Assembly (NCBI GenBank): GCA_002286715.1
Contig: NSJX01000003.1
Location: forward strand, 794,680-858,679
Direction: 5' to 3'
From: Dentipellis sp. KUC8613
Taxonomy: Eukaryota; Basidiomycota; Agaricomycetes; Russulales; Hericiaceae
Length of the DNA stretch: 64,000 nucleotides
Shown piece by piece: positions 46,565 to 56,772 of this stretch. The first letter of the stretch is position 1; every line of letters starts with the position of its first letter. A program made the translations under genes and the position numbers. The notes under the pieces are model-generated. The model was not told where the DNA came from. It ran no database searches and was given only the letters and a program-made list of their open reading frames with translations.

Positions 46565-47420
46565 GTCGTGTGGTGGGGGAGCTGGTCGTGGTGTGGTCGT
46601 GCTCAGAGTCGCCGAGCGCGTCGTCGACGGTGGCGCGTGCGAGGCGGCGGAGTTCGAAACCGGAAACCGAGCAAACGGCAACATCGACCCGAATCCTTTC
46701 CTTCTCGGCAAACAACAACTTCTTCCAAGAACCCGTGCGCATAGATTTTACATGCCCCTCAAATGTAATACGTTAATAACCAAGTGCATGCATTATGACA
46801 GCGTAAGGAGTGGAACGAATAAATGAGCGAACGCGAGTAGTAGTTGGATACATTCTTCGCAAATCATCAACAGCGGTAGCACGACGAGATACGTATTGCG
46901 AAACCCGAACGAGATAAATTGGCTACTATCACAAAGCAAAGCACATCCTGAGCCCCGACAACAGAACCCAGAAAAGAAGACAGAAGCGGAGAGCTGGTAT
47001 ATACGTGCAGTGCGATGTACAGAGCACGAAACAAAGATATACGAAAAGAAGAAGAATATGTCGAAGAAGATAAATAGCGAATATACATACGGATAAATCA
47101 TGCTGGAGTGTTCTGTAGCAGGTCCGCATTAATTGTCCTTGCCCGGTCCACCTTTCCACCCGAACATTCTGACAAATTAATTATGAATAATACACCTTTT
47201 GAGGGTAGATACTATCCGGTGTGGGGGGTCCGTTTTTGACGATATGTGCGCGTCAGCGAAGGAGTGTTGATAACGACGAGAACATAGTAAATTGATGATC
47301 AAGCAAGATTACATTGAGGGGCGAGCACTGAGTACGGAGCCTTGATTTATGGATATCCGTGTATCAACTAGATTGACTTCAGTCGAGAAACAAAGTGTAA
47401 GTGTAACGACGGAACGAACC
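46565..47420. other. Intergenic between PRP3 and the SH3 membrane protein gene
   Basis: Holds the PRP3 promoter and the 3' UTR of the SH3 gene, including A-rich purine tracts near 46960-47090. No coding evidence. Confidence 0.5.
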
Positions 47421-49733
47421 TTAGACTGCAGTGCCGTAGAAACTGCTGACGCGCTTGGAGGCGAGGAAAGCTGGGATATCCTCTTGATCCTCCCTGAAGC
47501 AGTCGATGGGTATAAGGCCCTTCGTCTTGTCCGACTGCTTGCTTACGTAGGCCCAGCCATCGTCATACGCGTGCACGATGCACACGACGTCACCGGGGCG
47601 TACAGAAATCTCGTCCGCGAGAGTCGGCATAAACGGTCGGCAGACTGTCTCCATGGCACCCTGCGTCAGTTGAGAAGACATAGTCGAAGGGCGGTCAATG
47701 CTGGCATCGTCGCCGAAGGGGTTTTTCACCTCGCTCATAGCCGAGGAGGACCGTTCCGGCGCATTAGAAGGCTCCTGCGAGAAACGTTTGCTAGCAGTAG
47801 CGGCAGTCGGCGTCGGATCCTCGAAGGGATCCAGGCTCGAAGACTTGTGCAAGGCAGGGGGTTTGGGGAACGAGAAAGACTCGTTGGGGGAAAAGGGGCG
47901 CACAGACATAGGTGTGCTAGGATCGTCAATACTTGGCCTGGCTTGATCCAGGATGTTTCCATGGATGGTAGCCGCAGGTGCCGGAAATGACAGGTATTGG
48001 GAAGGGTTGTTCTCGTCCGTGTTTAGCGACGACATACTGACGACGGAGTTGCGGACTGGAGGGGACGTCTGCTCGACAACGGCCGTCGAAGAACGCGCAG
48101 AAGAGCTTTTCGGGGTCATCACTGCGACGGGGGTGAGCGGCTGGCGGACCTGGGCCATCGGAGGGAGTTCGGGTGTCATGTCGAACCCTGCTGATGAGAG
48201 GGGCGGAGACAACAGACCATCGTCCTCCGGCCTGTAGAACGCACCGCGGTCGAAGCGTGTGCCAAAGCTGCTGCGCGCTGAAACTCGTGCGGCGCGAGGT
48301 GTGGTGGGGGATGCACTGGAGTTGTACTGGCTAGACCCGAGGAACCACTTCATGCGACGCTCACTACGGCGAAGCTTGAAGCGCCGACGCATGATGAAGA
48401 GGACAATCAAGAGGACGAGCATGGTAACGCCCACGACAATTCCAGCAATTGCACCGCTGGAAATGCGCGACTTGCCTTGCGCACCAGATCCAATGCCTCC
48501 ACCTCCAGTAGGGTCAGAGGGATCGTTGGAATTGCCATTGCCGCCAGAGCCTCCGCTACCGACGCCACCAAGGCCACCAAGCTCTGACGGAGCCGATGAA
48601 GGAGAGCCATTGACGGCTGTTGGGGAAGAGCCGTCTCCGGTGTTGCCGTCGCTGCTGCCGCCATCTCCATTGCTACTGCCTGCAGAGGAGCCGGGAACGC
48701 CTGCTGCGAAATTCTTGCTGCCCGAAGCAGAGGTTGTGCTATTGTCCGAATTACTGCTGGAGCTGCTGTCGGAGCCATTGACGGCAGTAGTGTTGGAAGA
48801 GCTGCTGCTGGAAACGTTGTTCCCACCGACTGCTGCTGCCGCTGCTACACCTGATGGCGACGCATTAGTCGGAGAACTCTCGCTCCCAGAGGCTGCAGCA
48901 AAAAGGCCCAAAGTAGCAGGCGAGCCCGACGATGCGCCGGTGTCGCTGTTGCCGTTGCTGCCAGTGCTGCCGTTGTTACCATTGTTTCCACCACTGGGGG
49001 GGCTCCCACTGTCATTTCCGCTGGTGTTTTCCCCGCTCGGCGAGCCATTTGACGGCGCGTCATTGGAAGGAGATGATCCGGATCCGTTGTTTGATCCTGA
49101 TCCGCTGCCTCCACTGCTGCCTGAGTTCCCACTCCCACTGTTCCCATCGCTGCCATCCGCGTTGCTACCTCCGCTGCCGCTGCCGCTACTCCCACTGGAT
49201 CCACTCTCGCCGCTTGATCCTCCGCTGCCGCCGTTTCCAGACGAGCCAGAGCCGGAGCCAGAGCCAGAGTTTCCGCTGCCGCTGCTACTGCCCGAGCCAC
49301 CGCCGCTGCCTGAGCTACCGCTGCTACCCGAGCTGCCGCTTCCCGAATTTCCACCGCCAGAGCTGGGAGCGGGTGCGGCAGGCGTTGCGGCGGGTTTCTT
49401 GCCTGCAATCAGCGGTGTCAGAATAGGATTTAGAATAGGGATCGACGGGAGGGGGATGGGCAGATTGATGAGGGCGGGCTGGGGCGTCGGGGAGGCGGCT
49501 GCACCTCCGCTGCCCTTCCCGTCATCACCGCCAGATGACGGCGAAGATGCGGGAGTTGGAAGGGGCCTGCCGCCGAGGAGCGGGGAGATGAGGGGCTCTA
49601 GGATGGGAATAGAGGGCACTGGAATGGGGAGGTCGATGAGTGGCGGATCGCCGCGCGCGTTGAGCGGACCAGCGCTGTCGTCCCGTCGTCTGAATGAGTG
49701 CCTTTTCCGAGTAGAGCTGTGCGTTCCGGACAT
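47421..49733 (-). CDS. Single-pass membrane protein with Gly/Ser/Asn-rich stalk and C-terminal SH3 domain
   Basis: 770 residues, intronless. There is no classical signal peptide: the N-terminus is MSGTHSSTRKRHSFRRRD. Two copies of a Pro/Leu/Ile motif follow (LIDLPIPVPSIPILEPLISP and LINLPIPLPSIPILNPILTP), then about 300 residues of Gly/Ser/Asn-rich low complexity, a membrane helix (AIAGIVVGVTMLVLLIVLFI) with a stop-transfer MRRRFKLRRSERRMKW, a long Ser/Pro-rich cytoplasmic region, and an SH3 domain (FMPTLADEISVRPGDVVCIV, then YDDGWAYVSKQSDKTKGLIP). The plan resembles fungal surface proteins such as Fus1-like or wall-stress sensors that recruit Pro-rich partners. An N-out topology set by the membrane helix is inferred. 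Specific role unknown. Confidence 0.85.
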   Translation of the reverse strand: MSGTHSSTRKRHSFRRRDDSAGPLNARGDPPLIDLPIPVPSIPILEPLISPLLGGRPLPTPASSPSSGGDDGKGSGGAAASPTPQPALINLPIPLPSIPILNPILTPLIAGKKPAATPAAPAPSSGGGNSGSGSSGSSGSSGSGGGSGSSSGSGNSGSGSGSGSSGNGGSGGSSGESGSSGSSGSGSGGSNADGSDGNSGSGNSGSSGGSGSGSNNGSGSSPSNDAPSNGSPSGENTSGNDSGSPPSGGNNGNNGSTGSNGNSDTGASSGSPATLGLFAAASGSESSPTNASPSGVAAAAAVGGNNVSSSSSSNTTAVNGSDSSSSSNSDNSTTSASGSKNFAAGVPGSSAGSSNGDGGSSDGNTGDGSSPTAVNGSPSSAPSELGGLGGVGSGGSGGNGNSNDPSDPTGGGGIGSGAQGKSRISSGAIAGIVVGVTMLVLLIVLFIMRRRFKLRRSERRMKWFLGSSQYNSSASPTTPRAARVSARSSFGTRFDRGAFYRPEDDGLLSPPLSSAGFDMTPELPPMAQVRQPLTPVAVMTPKSSSARSSTAVVEQTSPPVRNSVVSMSSLNTDENNPSQYLSFPAPAATIHGNILDQARPSIDDPSTPMSVRPFSPNESFSFPKPPALHKSSSLDPFEDPTPTAATASKRFSQEPSNAPERSSSAMSEVKNPFGDDASIDRPSTMSSQLTQGAMETVCRPFMPTLADEISVRPGDVVCIVHAYDDGWAYVSKQSDKTKGLIPIDCFREDQEDIPAFLASKRVSSFYGTAV
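48480..49350. repeat. Low-complexity region encoding the Gly/Ser/Asn stalk
   Basis: Short imperfect units of GGN/AGN codons repeat for nearly 0.9 kb, for example runs of SGS, SGN and GSSG. The bias also keeps a long plus-strand frame open. Confidence 0.75.
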
Positions 49734-50089
49734 GATGGACAGTTGCGACCTAAAGAGCGTGTGTAAGGAACGTCTGCACCGATGTTGGGTTGCGGTGCGG
49801 GTATCGAAGGACTAGGTGGAGGACGACAAGAAAGACGCGGCCGAGGACGCGAGCATGAAGGAGGCAGAGAAAAGAAAGAGAGAGAGGAATATTATCGGGA
49901 GGAATATACCCTGGCCATCTTCACATCTCACGCCGGTGCCTTCCAGGTCCACATCACGCGGCTGGACCACCGCCCAATCCCGCTTTTTCTTAATTCACAA
50001 TTTCATTCACCTTTATTGCCTGCCTCTCGTTCGTCGACTTGCTCTGGCCGCCATCTTAAGCGACCCAAGTGCCTGACGCTTCAGTCGCG
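49734..50089. other. Divergent promoter, SH3 gene / small membrane protein
   Basis: 356 bases between divergent start codons. The segment 49826-49900 is purine-rich on the plus strand. No gene. Confidence 0.45.
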
Positions 50090-50359
50090 ATGCCCACCGC
50101 GCGCAGTTCGCGCCCCACCCCGCCGCCGCCCGCCGCAGATGTGCGGAAGCGCTCGCTCTGGGCGTCGTATGCAGGTACAGTATCCTTATCGCTCTCACCC
50201 CCTACTGTCGTCGCCGTCTCACGCACCACTCCAGTCCTACCGGCCAAGACTCGTTTGGGCATCTCCCTCGGCGTCTGTGCTGTCGCCCTCGCTGGCATTT
50301 TCGTCTCGGACCAGCTCGAGAAAGACATGCCGGCCGACTCCACTCCACCGAAGCCCTGA
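50090..50359 (+). CDS. Small (about 69 aa) single-membrane-helix protein
   Basis: Starts MPTARSSRPTPPPPAADVRK. One intron (50174-50237 by GT-AG and frame) joins RSLWASYA to VLPAKTRLGISLGVCAVALA, and the protein ends DQLEKDMPADSTPPKP. The hydrophobic helix LGISLGVCAVALAGIFVSDQ is the only feature; a basic N-terminus before it could act as a mitochondrial or ER anchor. The splice restores a Tyr-Ala-Val junction without stops, and the gene has a plausible size for a small membrane subunit. Not assigned to a family. Confidence 0.55.
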   Translation: MPTARSSRPTPPPPAADVRKRSLWASYAGTVSLSLSPPTVVAVSRTTPVLPAKTRLGISLGVCAVALAGIFVSDQLEKDMPADSTPPKP

Positions 50360-50557
50360 CGACGTGGACACATCGCACGCCTGTGAGAAACGACATGCTC
50401 GATAATGGTTGTACAGCGAAAACACACTAGTCAGGGAATACATCGGCCAGAGATGGTGAGCTAGAGATACATACAAACGTGCGATTGAGTTAGATGCTGC
50501 CGTGTTCCCGTACCGAGGTAAGCCCCCGGGTCAAAATAGTATGTTTTTACACGTCTG

Positions 50558-51607
50558 TCAAGGATCGACAGCCATCCCCCCGTACGCGTCTTCTGTGATT
50601 GTCGTCTTCGTCGAGTTGCTCCGATGCAACCCAGTCGCATGTGCCTCCACAACTGTGACGCTTGGACTAGGATACCCATCGTGGCGTGGCGAGGGCGAGC
50701 GCATAGGTTGATGTGATACGCTCCCCGGAGCCGGAGAAAGATATGCGCCTCCTGGCGAGAGAGACTCCTTCGTCTCGAACGGGTTCGATAGTGGGCGGAA
50801 GAACGGCCTTGGGGGTATCTCCAGCGCCTCTCGCGCGCCGTACACGTCCACCGATCTCTTCTCCCCCTGCCTGTCATCCCTGTCTGGCGACGTGAATGGC
50901 CCTCCCATCCCTTCGCCCTCTCCAACGCTGTACGTCCAGCTCCCTCTATGCCAATCGGGCACAAGCTCTTCCTTGCCATGCCGACGCCTCCCGCGGCGGC
51001 CCGTACACACGTCCTTCATAAAGCGCGACCACTGGTCGAAAAAGACGACGCACAAGATAGCCGTCCCGACGACGCTAACAGCGATCACCGCGACGCCGAT
51101 AACCTTCCAGTCCGGCCCGGGACCCCCATCTTTCTTCGGCAGGCCAGTGATAGCCGGGCCTGTTGGAGTTGGGATGAAACTAGAGGATGTGTACAAGCCG
51201 TTCGTCGCGGTCGCAGTGGGTGGGGCGAGTGTGGGGGGCGGCGTGCCGATGACAAGGTTCGATGCTGCCGTAGGTTTATCCTCTGTGTGAACATGTTCTT
51301 CAGACTTGCTTAGCGTTTCTGCCGGCTTTGACATGGATGTGCGAGGAGTCTCCGCCGAGGTAATAGGATGCCCAAGTGTTTGCTCCGTCTCAGTGTGGAC
51401 ACTGACCGTCGAGGCCTGCTCTGGTCTGTGCGGTTCTTGAGGGTGGTTCTCTTCCAGACCTCCAAGTATCCCAGCGATGTCCTCTCTTATCTTCAGACGC
51501 TTGCTGGCGGGGTCGATGGCGTTTCTCAAATGAGGCTTGACCAGGGCGGCATACCCGCACTGCAGGGAAACCGCCGCAGCCAGGAGAACTACCCCCCTCA
51601 CCCGCAT
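50558..51607 (-). CDS. Putative type I membrane protein, unknown function
   Basis: 349 residues without introns. Signal peptide MRVRGVVLLAAAVSLQCGYA, then a Thr/Ser/Pro-rich extracellular region (TPPPTLAPPTATATNG) likely to be O-mannosylated. The membrane helix is VIGVAVIAVSVVGTAILCVV, followed by the basic stop-transfer TGRRGRRRHGKEE. A cytoplasmic tail of about 140 residues has RPFFRPLSNPFETKESLSPG and HRSNSTKTTITEDAYGGMAV. The plan is that of fungal mucin-like surface proteins; no domain recognised. It is convergent with the small gene at 50090. Confidence 0.75.
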   Translation of the reverse strand: MRVRGVVLLAAAVSLQCGYAALVKPHLRNAIDPASKRLKIREDIAGILGGLEENHPQEPHRPEQASTVSVHTETEQTLGHPITSAETPRTSMSKPAETLSKSEEHVHTEDKPTAASNLVIGTPPPTLAPPTATATNGLYTSSSFIPTPTGPAITGLPKKDGGPGPDWKVIGVAVIAVSVVGTAILCVVFFDQWSRFMKDVCTGRRGRRRHGKEELVPDWHRGSWTYSVGEGEGMGGPFTSPDRDDRQGEKRSVDVYGAREALEIPPRPFFRPLSNPFETKESLSPGGAYLSPAPGSVSHQPMRSPSPRHDGYPSPSVTVVEAHATGLHRSNSTKTTITEDAYGGMAVDP

Positions 51608-52038
51608 GGGTTCACCTTGATGCGAGCGGCAAGAACGGAGAGCGTTGGTAGGGGAATGTGCAGGGTAAACTGTTGATCTTGACGTCGTCGACGATATGGT
51701 TCGATGTTGACTACTTGAAGAACGCGTCGTTCGCGACTGTCACGTGCGTTGTGGAGGTCGACATGTGAGTCGCACCCGCTTGGGCAATTTCTGAATCGCC
51801 TTCGACAGTTCTACGACTTCGCTACCCATGGTTCATGAGACGTTGCAGAGCGACGTTTTCCATCAATTCTCGGCTTGAATGAAATAGATCAAGGTCCATT
51901 TAATAATAAACAAGTTCATATAGTATCATGAGTAGTGACAGGCAGTCATACATTGCGTGTGTTAGGGTATTACTGTGCAACAGGGTGTGTGGTTTCGAGA
52001 AGTACAAAGGCGTACTTAGCATGGGTCCGAGGGTATCA
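51608..52038. other. Spacer, nothing recognised
   Basis: Holds the promoter of the 50558-51607 gene and the 3' UTR of the exo-glucanase gene. Confidence 0.5.
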
Positions 52039-53770
<1,732 letters not shown>

Positions 53771-54996
53771 TGTGGGCGGGACGCTGCGGGGGAGAGGAAG
53801 CGTGTAAGCTGGTTGCCGATGGCGACCTTTTAACCTCACCCCTCCCGCCCCAAAAATATGCGAGCGGACGGAAATGGACAAGTGGATACCATCCTGGTAG
53901 CGTCACTTGCGAGCACCTCCTCACGTGCAGTTGAACCAGCTGCTATCCCCGTCCTCTTCCCACTTCCCTGCCTCTGCCATCTCGTCAGTGCACTGCTATG
54001 GCATGCAGGACATCATACTCACCCTCCATCGAGCTTGCTTGTATCCCTTCCAAGCCCGCGAAAACATTGTGATGAGCGAAAGAGCTTCTAGCCATCGCGG
54101 CAGCCTGGCAACGGCATCTGGCGGATTGGATGGAGCATCGGAAGACTCACTGCAAGCGATCCGCGAAGCGTGTTCAACATTTTGCCCAAATCCGGCCAGA
54201 TTCCATCGCAGTCGCGTCTTCGAGTCCGTTGGGCATGCATCTCTACTCCGCCGCTGCAGCTCTGGATAGTACAACGATTGGAAGGGGGCGACGATGGAAG
54301 TCTGTACATGCGGATCGCAAAGAAAAAACAATACCAACACAGTTGCAGGTGATCTCGCTAACAAACCCCACGGTGCGATCGAGAAAGTAAGTACATCAGG
54401 TGCCAGAGCAGACCAACAAGCGATGGCGTGTCTCGGGATAGCCGACGAGCAGTGAGATGATAATATGAAATGCGACTTTCGGCCACATGGCATCAAAAGG
54501 GATCGTCAACTGACTTGCCTTGAGACGCTGCGACGTGATTCAAAACCGTTGAAGGGTTCGGAGATTCTTACCCCTGATAGAAGAGAAGCGCGTGGCGACA
54601 GCAAGGCTGATTACAGTGATTCTGTATACCGCGACGTCATTTAGCAGGAAGAACAGGCTTGCAGGGCACCGGCGACAATTGCGGCGACCAATGGGCGTCG
54701 GAAATGGCGAGACTTTGGAACGTGAGCAGGGCAAAGGTGTGACCCTCATACCCGGACGAACAGCAACGTTGTTGGGGCCATCGCTCTGCAGTGCAATCGG
54801 ACATTTCGCAGACGCGGAATAAATGAGACCATTGGGCGCGAAGAGATGGGAAAGGGGAGGACCGGTGCAAGGCAGTGGACGTGGATGTGCGCAAACGTGA
54901 TCGCGCAGGGCCTATCGGGCATTGCCGAACGGGCTCGTTATAACGACGGCGAGCATCGACCATGTTCTGCTCCCCACTTTCCTCCTCCACCCCGCC
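53771..54996. other. 1.2 kb divergent intergenic region, EXG1 / UAP1
   Basis: Both genes serve the cell wall, and their promoters share this interval. A minus-strand frame at 53996-54496 matches nothing and is not called. No repeat was found. Confidence 0.5.
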
Positions 54997-56528
54997 ATGT
55001 CTACAGACGCTCTCCGCAAACGCTACGAAGAGGCAGGCCAAGGCCACGTCTTCCAATTCATCCCCCAACTTTCAGACGCCGAGCGCGCTGCCCTGACCCA
55101 GCAGCTCGAAGCTCTCGACATCGCACGCGTTAACCGCATCTACAAGAAGGCTGTCAGCTCGGAGCAGGAGGCTGCTAGCGGCAGCGGCACCCGGGCTGAG
55201 ATTGTTCCCCTCCCAGAGGATGCCAGTGACAGTGCCATCGGGCATCCCGAGAAGGAGGTCGAATGGCGCAGGGTTGGCCTTGACGCGGTCGGACGCGGTC
55301 AGGTTGCTATCCTCCTGATGGCTGGCGGCCAGGGCACGCGTCTCGGAAGCAGCGCACCCAAGGGCTGCTACGACATCGGTCTGCCGTCGCACAAGTCTCT
55401 CTTCCAGCTGCAGGCCGAGCGCATCACACGTTTGCAGACTGTTGCCGAGCAGGAGACAGGCAAGCCCGCCGGCTCCGTCATTGTGCCCTGGTATATCATG
55501 ACCAGCGGCCCGACGAGGAAGGAGACGGAGGCTTTTTTCAACAAGAACGCGTTCTTTGGTCTCAACCCCAAGAATGTCATCTTCTTCAACCAGGGTGTGT
55601 ATGTTTCGACCAGATGCATGACACTATACTCATCCCTTGCCATAAAGGCACTCTCCCATGCATGACCATGGATGGCAAGGTTCTCCTTGACACGCCCTCG
55701 CACGTAGCTGTCGCGCCAGACGGCAATGGTGGCCTCTATGCAGCTCTCCGCCAGCCCCTCTCCGCGACCGACAAGCGCACCGTCCTTTCCGACCTGGCAG
55801 ACCGCAAGGTCCTTTACGTGCACGCTTACGCCGTTGACAACTGCCTCGTTCGCGTAGCCGACCCCGTGTTCATCGGCTATTGCATCAAGAAGCAGGTCGT
55901 CTGTGCCGCCAAGGTCGTTCCCAAGGCCGGCCCGCACGAGTCTGTCGGTGTCATTGCCCGCCGCGGTGACAAGTACAGCGTTGTCGAGTATTCCGAAATC
56001 ACAAAGGAGCAGGCCGAGCAGCGTGATCCATCTGGCGAACTTGCCTTCCGCGCAGGCAACATCGCAAACCACTTCTACACTACCTCGTTCCTCAAGGAGA
56101 CCGAAGCCTTCGAGGACGAGCTCGCATTCCACATTGCGCGCAAGAAGATTCCGCACATCGACCTCGCGAGTGGAGACTCCGTCAAGCCGACCAAGCCGAA
56201 CGGCATGAAGCTCGAGCTCTTCGTCTTCGACGTGTTCCCCTTTACGAAGCAGTTCGCCGTGTTCGAGGTCGCGCGCGCCGAGGAGTTCAGCCCTCTCAAG
56301 AACGCTCCTGGCACAGGGTCGGATGACCCGGACACCAGCAGGCGCGATCTGCTCGCACAGCATCGCCGGTTCCTGGAGAAGGCGGGCGCGACGGTGAAGG
56401 ACGGCGTTGAAATCGAGATATCTCCGTTGGTCTCATATGCGGGCGAGGGCCTGGAGGCGGTCAAGGGCAAGACCTTCACGCGGTCGGGCTCGGTGGGTGC
56501 AGTGGAGGAGTTTGACGCGCTGGCGTAA
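54997..56528 (+). CDS. UAP1: UDP-N-acetylglucosamine pyrophosphorylase
   Basis: Makes UDP-GlcNAc from GlcNAc-1-phosphate and UTP for chitin, GPI anchors and N-glycans; cytosolic. The ATG at 54997 gives MSTDALRKRYEEAGQGHVFQ; the frame upstream extends only to a non-ATG codon. The nucleotide-binding motif is ILLMAGGQGTRLGSSAPKGC, followed by IVPWYIMTSGPTRKETEAFF, FFNQGTLPCMTMDGKVLLDT (crossing the only intron, about 55592-55649), APDGNGGLYAALR, VHAYAVDNCLVRVADPVFIG, ELAFRAGNIANHFYTTSFLK and MKLELFVFDVFPFTKQFAVF, then EFSPLKNAPGTGSDDPDTSR. Essentially full-length compared with yeast Qri1 (about 490 residues). Strong codon bias toward C-ending codons suggests high expression. Confidence 0.96.
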
Positions 56529-56772
56529 AAGAAATGTAAGATCGCAGGCTTCCCTTGGGTAGTACATAATGTCGGACTTTGCGATGGACGTTCCCTGCTT
56601 TGTACTCTATATACCCTGACGGTCCTCATTCCTAGAGAGTTAGTATTAGGTTCCTGATAGTCGCTATAAACATCAGTACTTCGGTCCACATCTCACCCTT
56701 TCAACGGTCACCCTTAGTGTGTCTGGTAGGCGGAATAGCAATGTGCGTAGGTGCTAACGTACACGGGAAATG

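Noticed and set aside
48259..49815. 518-codon open frame on the plus strand, rich in Pro and Leu
   Set aside because: It is antisense to the Gly/Ser stalk of the SH3 membrane protein. The bias of repeated GGN/AGN codons removes stops on the other strand; its residues are simple complements and no domain is present.
53996..54496. Minus-strand frame of 166 codons between EXG1 and UAP1
   Set aside because: No motif, and overlapping frames on the other strand are equally open; looks like promoter DNA.
55368..56363. 331-codon open frame antisense to UAP1
   Set aside because: UAP1 motifs read cleanly on the other strand. The antisense frame is open because of strong codon bias.
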